From Planctomycetota bacterium (GTDB lineage: Bacteria; Planctomycetota; UBA1135; UBA2386), in NCBI GenBank assembly GCA_016794035.1, contig JAEUHS010000102.1, positions 1 to 36,399 on the forward strand: 36,399 nt of DNA. The letters run 5' to 3'. The notes beneath the pieces are model-generated. The model did not search any database. It saw only the letters and a list, made by a program, of their open reading frames with translations, and was not told where the DNA came from. Made by a program: the position numbers and the translations under genes. Positions 7,774 through 16,297 of the stretch are shown here, piece by piece (position 1 is the first letter of the stretch; each line of letters opens with the position of its first letter).

Positions 7774-10700
7774 ATGCAGAATCGCGCCACCGCCGCCGCC
7801 ATCGTCGTCCTGTTTGCCCTGGTCGCGGGTCTGATCTGGTGGTTCGCCGGCGGTGACACCGCGCCGCTGCCACCGGGCGCGGGGCACGATCAGACCGGCC
7901 AGGACGCGGGCGTTGCCGCGACCAGCGACCTCGCCGCCACCGGCGCGGTCGCCCCCGCGACCGCCGCCGACGGCGTCCGCGAACAGGTCTCCGTCGGCCG
8001 TGCCGAGACCGGCGTGCGCGGCATCGTGCTCGACGCGGCGAACGGGCAGCCGCTCGGCGGCATCGAGGTGCTGGCGATCCAGGACCAGCCGTCGATCGAA
8101 CCGCTGGTCGCGCGCTTCCGCGGGTTGTTCCAGCAGGGCATGTACGTCGAGACGCGCGCGGTGCGGCGTGAACTCGGCCGCACCGTCAGCAACCCGGACG
8201 GCACGTTCGAGATCACCGGCCTGCCGGCGGGACGCGTGTTCCTCGACGGCCGCAGCGACGCGTGGTTCGTGCGTACGCCGGGCACCGCGCGGCTGGCGCA
8301 GGGCGAGATCCGCGGCGGCATCGAACTGCGCGCGTCGCCGGGCGGCCGCGTGCGCGGCATCGTGCTCGGCCCCGACGGCGCGCCGTCGGCCGGCGCGCAC
8401 GTCAGCCTGCGGCCGGGCCTCAACTCGTTCCTCGGCCAGCTCACCGACCGCCAGTATCGCTGGCTCGAGACCGTGACCGACGAACGCGGCCGCTTCGATC
8501 TGCCCGGCGTGCCGGCGGGGCAGGGCTACACGGCGACCGCGGTCGCGCCGCAGATGTCGCTCGAAGAGCTGCACGGCGTCGACGTGCGCGCGGCCCAGGT
8601 CACCGAGGTGACGCTGCGCGGCCACGAAGGCGCGCTGGTCGCCGGCCACGTGATCGACGCCAACGGCCAACCGGTCGTCGGCGCCAACGTCGCGATGGTC
8701 TACCTGGACATCAGCCGCGTGTTGTTCTCGGCCGACGGTCGGCAGACGCCCATCGTCACCGACGGCGAGGGCCGGTTCCGCAGCGAGCACGTCGCCGCCG
8801 GCCGCGTCGCCTTCGTCGCCGCCGCCAACGACCTGGCGCCGAGCCAGATCGAGGAGCTCGCCGTCGTCGACGGTGGTCGCTACGAGGACCTGGTGCTGCA
8901 GCTCGGCGATGGCGCGCTGGTGCGCGGCCGCGTCGTCGACGACCGGCAGCAGCCGGTGGCGGGCGCCGCGGTCGAACTGCGCCCGTTCGAGCGGCCCAAC
9001 GACCCGCAGTTCCTGAAGATGATGCTGAAGATCCGCCGCGTCGAGGCGAAGACGCGCGAGGACGGCACCTTCGAGGCCAAGGGCCTGACCGGCGAACGGC
9101 TGATCGTGCAGGCGAGCAAGGCCGGCTACACGACGGCGACCCGCTACGGCGTCAAGCTCGACGAGCCCGACCTCGTCGTCGAGGTCAAGCGCGGTGCCAC
9201 CGTGCGCGGCAAGGTGCTGCTCGGCGCCGCGCCGCTGACGCGCTTCCGCGTCGACACGCGCACGACCGACATCCCGGCGGTCGTCGACGCCAGCGCGACG
9301 GGCGGCAAGGCGAAGACCGACGGCAACAGCGGCGCCACCTGGAACGACGAGGGCGGCGGCTTCGGGCGCGGCGGCCGCGGCATGCGCGAACGCACGGTCC
9401 AGATGCCCGAGGGCCAGACGATGATGGATCGCGGCATGAACGGCATGGACGGCAACTGGCGCGAGATCCAGTCGGCCGACGGCACGTTCGAGCTGCGCGG
9501 CATCCCGCCGGGCCGCGTGCGCGTCCGCGTGCGCGCCGACGGCTACCTCGACGCCGTCAACCAAGAGGTCGACCTGCAGCCGGCCGAGACCAGCGCCGAG
9601 CTGGTGTTCGCGGTCGAGCCGGGGCAGCCGATCGCCGGCCGCGTGATCGACGACGCCGGCAAGCCGGTCAGCGACGCGCAGGTCACCGCCTACAAGGCGC
9701 GCGAGGGCAACGACCGGCGTGGCGCGCTCAACTTCCAGATCGACCCCGAGGACTTCGACTTCCTGGCGCTGTCGTCGGCGACCAACCGCCGCAGCGCGAT
9801 CACCGACAGCAAGGGCGAGTTCCTGATCGCGTCGCTCGAGGCCGGCAAGTACCGCTTCACCGCGCGTCACCCCGATCTCGCGAAGTCTTCGGCGACCGAC
9901 GTCGAGGTCGAGGCGGGCGTGCCGACGCCGCCGGTCGAGATCACGATCGACGCCGGCGGCGGCGTCGAGGGCAACGTGACCGGCTTCGGCATGCGGCCGC
10001 TGGCCGACGCGCTGATGGTCGCGTTCAGCATCCAGGCGGGCTCGATGCGCAGCAGCACGACCGACAAGAGCGGCTTCTACCGCATCGACGGTCTGCCGCC
10101 GGGCCAGTACGTGGTGTTCAAGTCGCGGCTCGACGAACGCGCCGACAACATCCCGCTCGAGCTGATGAGCAACATGCGGCTCAAGACGGTGACCGTGCGC
10201 CAGGGCAAGTTCGCGCGGCTCGACGTGCACGACGACAGCGAGGACGGCGTGCGCGTGCACGGCGTCGTGCGCGAGCAGGGCGCGCCGGTGCCGCGTGCGC
10301 TGGTGACGCTGATGGGCAGCGACCGCGACGGCATCCTCGGCATGGGCGTGCGCGCCAGCGCCGCCGGCATGGACGGCCGCTACGAACTGGTCGGCATCAA
10401 GCCGGGCAGCTACGTGATGCAGGTCAGCCGCTTCCAGGGCCAGCCGGTGCAGACGACGTTCGAGATCGACGTGCCGGCCGACACGCGCGACTTCCTGTTC
10501 GACCTGCAGCTGCCGACCAGCACGCTGAGCGGCAAGGTGATCGACTCGCGCGGCCAGCCGGTCGCGAGCCTGCAGGTGACGCTCGGCAGCGAACAGGGCT
10601 CGTTGGGTTCCGCCGACGGCCTGATCGGCCTGATCGCGCAGAACGGCCTCGGCCAGGCGCGCACCAACGCCGAGGGTGAGTTCACGATCCGCTCGGTGGC

Positions 10701-11484
10701 GGCGGGCACCTACCGGCTGACGGCCGGCAGTCGCATCGGCGGCGGCCGCGGCCGCCGCGGCGGCGGCGACCAGAGCCACGGCGAGGCGGTGCTCGAAGGC
10801 CTGCAGGTCGACGGCGTCACCAACGTCGAGGGCCTGCTGGTCACCGTGCCGCTCGCGGGCCGCATCACCGGCACCGTGCTCGACGGCTCCGGCAATCCGG
10901 TCGCCGGCGCCGAGATCGCCTACGTGGAGACCAGCAGCAAGCGCCGCCGCAGCGCCAGCAACCCGATGCTCGACCTGCTCGGCGCGCAGCCGCGGCCGAT
11001 CCGCAGCGGCGACGACGGGCGCTTCGAGATCCCGGGCCTGACGCCGGGCGTCTACGACCTGCGCGTCGAGAGCGAGGCGCTCGAGGCCGGCAAGCAGAGC
11101 GACGTGCGCGTCGCCGAGGACGCCGCCACCGACGTGCGGCTGGCGATGGTGCGCGGCGCGACCCTGCGTCTGCGCGCGACCAACGTCGACAAGCAGATGA
11201 TCCCGCTGGCGAACATCAGCCTGCTCGACGGCCAGGGCAAGGCGGTCGTGCGCCGCGTGTCGACGCTCAGCGTCATGCGTCGCCTGATGGGCAGCCGCGA
11301 CGAGGTCGGCGATTCCGGCTGGTACGAGTTCGGCAGCGTGCCGCCCGACACCTACACCGCGATCCTCGCCGAACCCGGCAAACCCGAGATCCGCATCACG
11401 CGCACGATCCAGGACGGCGAGACGGTCGAGTGGGACGTCGACGTGGCGGCCGAGCTGGAATCGCGCGACGCGAAGAGGAAGTAG
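7774..11484 (+). CDS. large membrane-anchored protein of carboxypeptidase-regulatory-like repeats
   Basis: A 1,236-residue protein from the ATG at 7774. One N-terminal membrane helix (residues about 8-26, AAIVVLFALVAGLIWWF) is followed by a Pro/Ala/Gly linker and then ten or eleven beta-sandwich units. Each opens with a variant of V-x-G-x-V-x-D-x-x-G-x-P-V-x-G-A-x-V, has a central T-D-x-x-G-x-F and closes with G-L-P-x-G-x-Y. Such domains (CarboxypepD_reg) are prealbumin-like folds used as spacers or binding modules at cell surfaces; no catalytic domain is present. The unit around 9340-9460 carries a Gly/Arg/Met-rich insert (GGGFGRGGRGMRERT, then several MDRG/MNGMDG steps), and a later unit has GGGRGRRGGG. 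The open frame extends further upstream to 7312, but that stretch looks noncoding, so the start before the membrane helix was chosen. The methyltransferase gene converges with only 9 bases between the stops. Confidence 0.87.
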   Translation: MQNRATAAAIVVLFALVAGLIWWFAGGDTAPLPPGAGHDQTGQDAGVAATSDLAATGAVAPATAADGVREQVSVGRAETGVRGIVLDAANGQPLGGIEVLAIQDQPSIEPLVARFRGLFQQGMYVETRAVRRELGRTVSNPDGTFEITGLPAGRVFLDGRSDAWFVRTPGTARLAQGEIRGGIELRASPGGRVRGIVLGPDGAPSAGAHVSLRPGLNSFLGQLTDRQYRWLETVTDERGRFDLPGVPAGQGYTATAVAPQMSLEELHGVDVRAAQVTEVTLRGHEGALVAGHVIDANGQPVVGANVAMVYLDISRVLFSADGRQTPIVTDGEGRFRSEHVAAGRVAFVAAANDLAPSQIEELAVVDGGRYEDLVLQLGDGALVRGRVVDDRQQPVAGAAVELRPFERPNDPQFLKMMLKIRRVEAKTREDGTFEAKGLTGERLIVQASKAGYTTATRYGVKLDEPDLVVEVKRGATVRGKVLLGAAPLTRFRVDTRTTDIPAVVDASATGGKAKTDGNSGATWNDEGGGFGRGGRGMRERTVQMPEGQTMMDRGMNGMDGNWREIQSADGTFELRGIPPGRVRVRVRADGYLDAVNQEVDLQPAETSAELVFAVEPGQPIAGRVIDDAGKPVSDAQVTAYKAREGNDRRGALNFQIDPEDFDFLALSSATNRRSAITDSKGEFLIASLEAGKYRFTARHPDLAKSSATDVEVEAGVPTPPVEITIDAGGGVEGNVTGFGMRPLADALMVAFSIQAGSMRSSTTDKSGFYRIDGLPPGQYVVFKSRLDERADNIPLELMSNMRLKTVTVRQGKFARLDVHDDSEDGVRVHGVVREQGAPVPRALVTLMGSDRDGILGMGVRASAAGMDGRYELVGIKPGSYVMQVSRFQGQPVQTTFEIDVPADTRDFLFDLQLPTSTLSGKVIDSRGQPVASLQVTLGSEQGSLGSADGLIGLIAQNGLGQARTNAEGEFTIRSVAAGTYRLTAGSRIGGGRGRRGGGDQSHGEAVLEGLQVDGVTNVEGLLVTVPLAGRITGTVLDGSGNPVAGAEIAYVETSSKRRRSASNPMLDLLGAQPRPIRSGDDGRFEIPGLTPGVYDLRVESEALEAGKQSDVRVAEDAATDVRLAMVRGATLRLRATNVDKQMIPLANISLLDGQGKAVVRRVSTLSVMRRLMGSRDEVGDSGWYEFGSVPPDTYTAILAEPGKPEIRITRTIQDGETVEWDVDVAAELESRDAKRK

Positions 11485-11493
11485 CGCCGATCG

Positions 11494-13593
11494 TCACCGC
11501 ACCGCGCGCAGCCACCGTACGGGCCGACGCTCCTCCGGCACCAGCCTGCGGTCGACGCGCCAGAAGCCCTTGCGGTGCGAGTTGCTGGGGCGCGTGCGGT
11601 CGCAGCCGCGCACGATCCAGGCGACGTCGTCGGGCGTGAGGCCGAAGGCGCGGCCGACCAGCCCGTCGAGGCGGGTCGCGAGCGTGCGGCGCACGCCGGC
11701 ATCGAGCGCCGGCATGGCGTCGCCGCGCCAGCCTTCCACGTCGGCCTGCCGCCACAGCGCACCGTGCCATGGCAGCACCGCGCACAGGCGCAGCGCGAGT
11801 CGCGCCAGCTCGCGTTCGATCGCGTCGTCGAGCCGCGGCACGACGCAGTCTTCGAGCACGAAGCGATTCAGGTTGGTGCCGCCGAGCCGCAGGCGCAGCG
11901 CCCAGTCGAACGCCAGCGAGCCGAGCACCGCCGCGCCGGCGGCCAGCGTGCGCAGCGGCGTCGCGCCCGCCGTGCGGGGCGTCAGCACGCCGAGCGAGTT
12001 GCCGCACGGCACGTCGGGCAGCAGGCACGCGACGGCGGTGCGTTCGTTGGTCGCGTTCGACAGCGCGCGCAGCACGAGGCGCGCCGGCGGCCGGCGGTCG
12101 GCAGCCAGGCGCCAGGGCGTCGCCGCGACCAGGTAGAGCGGCCGCAGGTCGTCGGGTGCCGCCGGCGCCGCCCAGCGCGTGCGGTGGCCGGTGCCGCCGG
12201 CGTGCGCGGCGGCGTTGGGGTGCAGGTCGTAGACCATCGCGCCCTGGTAGAGCGGCAGCAGGTCCTCGGCGCCGGCGCGTCGCCACACGCCGTCGGCGCC
12301 GCGCGCGTAGCCGTTGGCCTCGGCCTCGGCACAGACGACGAACGAGCCGCGGTCCGACGTCATGTTGAAGTCGCCCTGTCGCCAGCGGAACGCGCCGTGG
12401 TCGCCGAGCAGCGCTCGGCCGTGGGCGTGCATGCGACGCAGCACGTCGAGGTCGTGCGCTTGTTCGATCTCGACGAACGCACCCGACACCGGACTCAGCG
12501 CGCGCAGTTCGTCGCGGTCGTAGACGGTGTGTGCCGGCGCGGGCGCGGCCCAGTCGGCGGCGTCGCGGCGGCCGAACGCCACGCGCACCTGTGCGGTCGG
12601 GCCGCCGCGTGCGCCGACGATCGCGGCGAAGCGGTAGCGGCCGTCGATCGCGAACAGCTTCCTGGTGTTCTCGAACCCGAACAGCCAGTCCCAGCGGCAT
12701 TCGTCGAGCAGCAGCCGCCGCAGCGGCTCCGCGTCGCGGTCGAACCACAGGCTCGCCGGCACCAACAGGCCGAAGCGCCCGCCCTCGCGCAGCAGCCGGT
12801 GCGCGCGCTCGACGAACAGCCGGTAGGTGTAGAGCTTGCCGCGCCCCTGGTGGCGGAAGTGCGGCCGCAGCTGTGCGACGCGCGCCGGCGCCTGCGGCCC
12901 GGACTGCAGCGTCTCCCACGGCGGGTTGGCCAGCACCGCATCGAACGTGCCGTCCGGCAGTTCGAACAGGCCGTCGCCGGCGCGCACCTGCGCGGCGATC
13001 GCGCGCGGGTCCGGTGCGTCGTCGCCGCACGCCTCCCACAGCGCCAGCGCCGCGAGCGCCGCGGCCGTGCCGTCGACGTCGACGCCGTGCAGGCACGACA
13101 CGGCATCGCGCGGCCGCCACCCCGCGCGCACCAGTTCGCGCAGCGCCGCCAGCAGGAACGTGCCGCCGCCGACCGCCGGATCGCAGACGCGCAGCCCCGC
13201 GGCGCCGCCACCGAGCAGCGGTGCCAGCGTGCGCGCGACGGTCGGCTGCGCGAGTGCGTCGCTGGTGAACCAGGCGCCGTTCTGCTTGCGTTCGGTGGCG
13301 TCCAGCAGCGGCGGGTAGGCGACGGCGAGTTCGGCGAACGAGTTCGCCGCCGGCACCGCGAGCGGCGTCGCCGCGGGTTCCTCCGCTGCGACGGGCAGCA
13401 GTTCCCGCGCGAGGTCGCCACCGAGACGCGACGCGATCCGCCGGCGCACGGCATCGCGCACCGCTGCCCAACGCAGTCGGGTCGCGTCGATCGGCGTTTG
13501 CGGTGGAGCGGTGCGGGCCACGCGGTCAGCGTGCGCCGGGTCGCGTTCGGATCCAAGTGTGCACCTGCTGCTGCGAGCGGATCGCGTCCGCAC
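11494..13593 (-). CDS. N6-adenine DNA methyltransferase (Eco57I/TaqI-like)
   Basis: Up to 699 residues. The SAM-binding motif I is CDPAVGGGTFLLAAL (Asp at 138), preceded by the typical KQNGAWFTSDALAQP (motif X region). The catalytic motif IV is NPPW (residues 223-226). The C-terminal half, with NSLGVLTPRTAG, GGTNLNRFVLEDCVVPRL and NSHRKGFWRVDRRLVP, fits a target-recognition region of the TaqI/Eco57I kind. I see no nuclease domain and no restriction gene next door, so it may be a solitary methylase or have a distant partner. It would methylate adenine in a specific DNA site. The first 24 residues look noncoding; a GTG at 13521 (675 residues) is a credible alternative start. The gene is divergent from the repeat protein 149 bases away. 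Confidence 0.85.
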   Translation of the reverse strand: MRTRSARSSRCTLGSERDPAHADRVARTAPPQTPIDATRLRWAAVRDAVRRRIASRLGGDLARELLPVAAEEPAATPLAVPAANSFAELAVAYPPLLDATERKQNGAWFTSDALAQPTVARTLAPLLGGGAAGLRVCDPAVGGGTFLLAALRELVRAGWRPRDAVSCLHGVDVDGTAAALAALALWEACGDDAPDPRAIAAQVRAGDGLFELPDGTFDAVLANPPWETLQSGPQAPARVAQLRPHFRHQGRGKLYTYRLFVERAHRLLREGGRFGLLVPASLWFDRDAEPLRRLLLDECRWDWLFGFENTRKLFAIDGRYRFAAIVGARGGPTAQVRVAFGRRDAADWAAPAPAHTVYDRDELRALSPVSGAFVEIEQAHDLDVLRRMHAHGRALLGDHGAFRWRQGDFNMTSDRGSFVVCAEAEANGYARGADGVWRRAGAEDLLPLYQGAMVYDLHPNAAAHAGGTGHRTRWAAPAAPDDLRPLYLVAATPWRLAADRRPPARLVLRALSNATNERTAVACLLPDVPCGNSLGVLTPRTAGATPLRTLAAGAAVLGSLAFDWALRLRLGGTNLNRFVLEDCVVPRLDDAIERELARLALRLCAVLPWHGALWRQADVEGWRGDAMPALDAGVRRTLATRLDGLVGRAFGLTPDDVAWIVRGCDRTRPSNSHRKGFWRVDRRLVPEERRPVRWLRAVR

Positions 13594-13742
13594 TTTCGCC
13601 GACGAGTCTGCGTCGCTTTCCCACCCGACGATCGCCTCGCGTTGCGGCGGTTTGCCGGTAGATTCGTCGCCGTGTCGGCGGGTGGGCCCACGATGGCTGC
13701 CCCCTGTGTCGACGCGTTCGAGGCAACGGCAGCAGCGGCATC

Positions 13743-16289
13743 ATGACGACGCGACGCAACGGGGTCGGTGGCAGGGGAACGTGGTGGTTGGCGTTGGGGG
13801 CATGGTCCCTCGCGGCCGGAGCCGCGCCGGCCCAGTGTGCGCAGTGGGCGCCGGGCGAGGGCTATCCGAGCGTCGCGGGGCCGAACCTGTCGCGCTATCC
13901 GACCTTCGTCGCGGACCTCGTCAGCTGGGATCCCGATGCCGGCGGACCGCAGTCACCCGTGCTCGTCGTCTACGGCAGCTTCAGCATCGCCGGCGGCGCG
14001 CTCGTCAGCGACCACGCGGTCTACGATCCCGCCACCGGCGTCTGGGCCTCGGGCAGCACCGCCCTGAACCCGAACGGCATCACCGCGCAGGCGACGCTGC
14101 CGAACGGTGACGAGGTGATCGCACGCGGCAGCACGGTCGAACGCTGGAACGGCACCGCCTGGGCGCCGCTCGGCATCACGATGAACGGCACCGTGCGGGC
14201 CCTCGTCGGCCTGTCGACCGGTGACGTCGTCGCCGGCGGCGACTTCACGACCGCCGACGGCATCGTCGTCAACCACGTCAGCCGCTGGGACGGCGCGGCC
14301 TGGCTGCCGATGGGCAGCGGCATGGATGCGCCGGTGCGCGCCCTGACCGCGGTGGCCGGTGGCGCCGTGTTCGCGGGCGGCGCGTTCACCACCGCCGGCG
14401 GCGGCAGCGCCAGCAACATCGCGTTGTGGGACGGCATCGCCTGGTCGGCGCTGGGCGCCGGGACCAACGGCACCGTGCAGGCGCAGGCGATCTTGTCGAC
14501 CGGCGAACTGGTGGCCGCGGGGTCGTTCACGCTGGCCGGCGGCGCCAGCGCGAATCGCATCGCGGCGTGGGACGGCACCGCCTGGAGCGCGCTCGGCAGC
14601 GGCCTGAACGGCACCGTGCAGAAACTGTTCTCGCCGCCGAACGGTGACCTGCTGGTGCAGGGCACGTTCACGCTGGCCGGTGGCGTCGGCGCCGACACGA
14701 TCGCGCGCTGGGACGGCACGGCCTGGTCGTCGTTGGGCGACATCGCGCCGCTGCCCGGCAAGCTGGTGATGCTGCCCGATGGCACCCTGGTGACCGGCGG
14801 CGAGGGCTATTTCCCCGGCTTCGGCAGCGCCTCGGATGACGTCGCCGTGCAGCGCTGGGACGGCAGCGCGTGGCGCCCGCTCGGCGCCGGCATCGATCGC
14901 GAGGTGCGCGCGCTGGCGCAGTTCGGCTGCGGTGACCTGGTCGTCGGCGGGTCCTTCACCCAGGTCGGAACGCTGCCGGCCAATCGCATCGCGCGCTGGG
15001 ACGGCGCGGCGTGGTCGCCGCTCGACGTCGGTGTCGACGACACCGTGCACGCGCTGTGCGTGCGACCGGACGGCGACGTGATCGCGGGTGGCGCCTTCAC
15101 GACCGCCGGCGGTGTCGCCGCGGACCACATCGCGCGCTGGGACGGGGCGATGTGGCTGCCGCTCGGCGCCGGCATGGACGGCGCCGTGCGCGCCCTGACG
15201 ACCGACGCGGGCGGCGATCTGATCGCCGGCGGGGACTTCACCACCGCGGGTCTGTTCGCCGCGGCCCGCATCGCCCGTTGGAACGGCACCATGTGGCTGC
15301 CGCTCGCTGGCGGTGTCGACGGTCCGGTGCGCGCGCTCGCGACGCTGCCGAACGGCGACCTGGTCGCCGGCGGCGCGTTCACGACGGCCGACGGCCTCGC
15401 CGCCAATCATGTCGCGCGCTGGGACGGCACGTCGTGGACGCCGCTCGGCACCGGCACCAACGGCACGGTGCAGTCGCTGCTGGTGCTCGCCGACGGCGAC
15501 CTGATCGCCGGTGGTTCGTTCACGACCGCCGGTGGCGTCGGCGCGCTGCACGTCGCGCGCTGGGACGGCACCGCGTGGTCGGCGGTCGGCGCGCCGGCGC
15601 TGGCGTTCGGCAACGGCGTGTCGTCGCTGGCGGCGATGCCGGACGGCGACCTCGTGCTGGCCGACTTCGACTTCGGCTTCTGGGTGCCCGGCCAACCGTC
15701 GTCGCGGCTGCTGCGTTGGGATGGCTCGACCTGGACCCAGTTCGGCACGCCCAACGGCCAGGTGCACGCGCTGCTGAGTTCGCCGCGCGGCGAACTGGCG
15801 GTCGGCGGGGCCTTCACGGCCGTCGGTGGCGCGGTGTCGGCGTTCTTCGCCCGCTACGTGTCGACCTGTCTGGCGACCGCGACCGCGTTCGGCGTCGGCT
15901 GCCCGAGTTCGGGCGGCGACAACACGCTGGTCGCGACCACGCTGCCGTGGGTCGACGCGACGTTCCACGCCACCGCGACCGGCCTGCCCGATCCGGCGGT
16001 CGTGGTCGCCGTGATCGGCTTCCTGCCGATCGCACCGGGTGCGCTGCCGCTGGCGTCGCTGCTGGCCGAAGGCGTGCCGGGCTGCGACGTGCTGGTCGAT
16101 CCGCTGGCGCTCGTGCCGCTGACCGCGGACGCCGGCGTCGCCACGACGGCGATCTTCCTGCCGAACACGCCGCCGCTGGTCGGCGTCGCGTTCCGCGAAC
16201 AGATGATCCCGTTCGAGCTCGACGGCCTCGGCGGCTTCGTCGCCGTCACCGCCACGAACGCGCTGGAGCTGGTCGCCGGCGACTTCTGA
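13743..16289 (+). CDS. secreted 47-residue-repeat protein with Cys-containing C-terminal domain
   Basis: An 848-residue protein. It has an N-terminal signal peptide (basic start, WWLALGAWSLAAG core, cleavage near APAQC), then about twelve repeats of close to 47 residues with the consensus IARWDGTAW-x(2)-LGxGxNGTVxAL-x(3)-GDLVAGGSFTTAGGVxA. This is a beta-propeller-like surface repeat found in large numbers in some planctomycetes and other bacteria; its function is unknown. The last 140 or so residues form a distinct domain beginning AFGVGCPSS and ending ELVAGDF at the stop. It parallels the C-terminus of the gene at the left edge (FG/YG-x-GC start, G-x-P-x-C-x(2)-x-VD middle, GD-[FW] end). 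The shared tail may be a surface-attachment or sorting domain. The threonine dehydratase gene converges 8 bases downstream. Confidence 0.86.
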   Translation: MTTRRNGVGGRGTWWLALGAWSLAAGAAPAQCAQWAPGEGYPSVAGPNLSRYPTFVADLVSWDPDAGGPQSPVLVVYGSFSIAGGALVSDHAVYDPATGVWASGSTALNPNGITAQATLPNGDEVIARGSTVERWNGTAWAPLGITMNGTVRALVGLSTGDVVAGGDFTTADGIVVNHVSRWDGAAWLPMGSGMDAPVRALTAVAGGAVFAGGAFTTAGGGSASNIALWDGIAWSALGAGTNGTVQAQAILSTGELVAAGSFTLAGGASANRIAAWDGTAWSALGSGLNGTVQKLFSPPNGDLLVQGTFTLAGGVGADTIARWDGTAWSSLGDIAPLPGKLVMLPDGTLVTGGEGYFPGFGSASDDVAVQRWDGSAWRPLGAGIDREVRALAQFGCGDLVVGGSFTQVGTLPANRIARWDGAAWSPLDVGVDDTVHALCVRPDGDVIAGGAFTTAGGVAADHIARWDGAMWLPLGAGMDGAVRALTTDAGGDLIAGGDFTTAGLFAAARIARWNGTMWLPLAGGVDGPVRALATLPNGDLVAGGAFTTADGLAANHVARWDGTSWTPLGTGTNGTVQSLLVLADGDLIAGGSFTTAGGVGALHVARWDGTAWSAVGAPALAFGNGVSSLAAMPDGDLVLADFDFGFWVPGQPSSRLLRWDGSTWTQFGTPNGQVHALLSSPRGELAVGGAFTAVGGAVSAFFARYVSTCLATATAFGVGCPSSGGDNTLVATTLPWVDATFHATATGLPDPAVVVAVIGFLPIAPGALPLASLLAEGVPGCDVLVDPLALVPLTADAGVATTAIFLPNTPPLVGVAFREQMIPFELDGLGGFVAVTATNALELVAGDF
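14128..15860 (+). repeat. tandem coding repeat, unit about 141 bp (47 residues)
   Basis: About twelve copies, each marked by [RWL]-W-[DN]-G-x(2)-W and a later A-G-G-x-F-T-T-A-G-G. Two neighbouring units that I counted (from WDGAAW and from WDGIAW) are exactly 47 residues each. Some DNA segments are very similar between copies, for example those around GGCGCGTTCACGAC, so slippage or recombination between units is possible. Confidence 0.8.
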
Positions 16290-16297
16290 CCGGCAGG

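Noticed and set aside
10741..10756. Perfect 16-base palindrome GGCGGCCGCGGCCGCC
   Set aside because: It lies inside the coding sequence and is explained by Gly/Arg codons (GGGRGRRGGG) in GC-rich DNA.
7378..10779. Open antisense frame of 1,133 codons opposite the regulatory-repeat gene
   Set aside because: Its translation is dominated by Ala, Arg, His, Val and Asp in the pattern expected when a GC-rich gene is read backwards; no domain or signal, and the sense frame has clear repeated domains.
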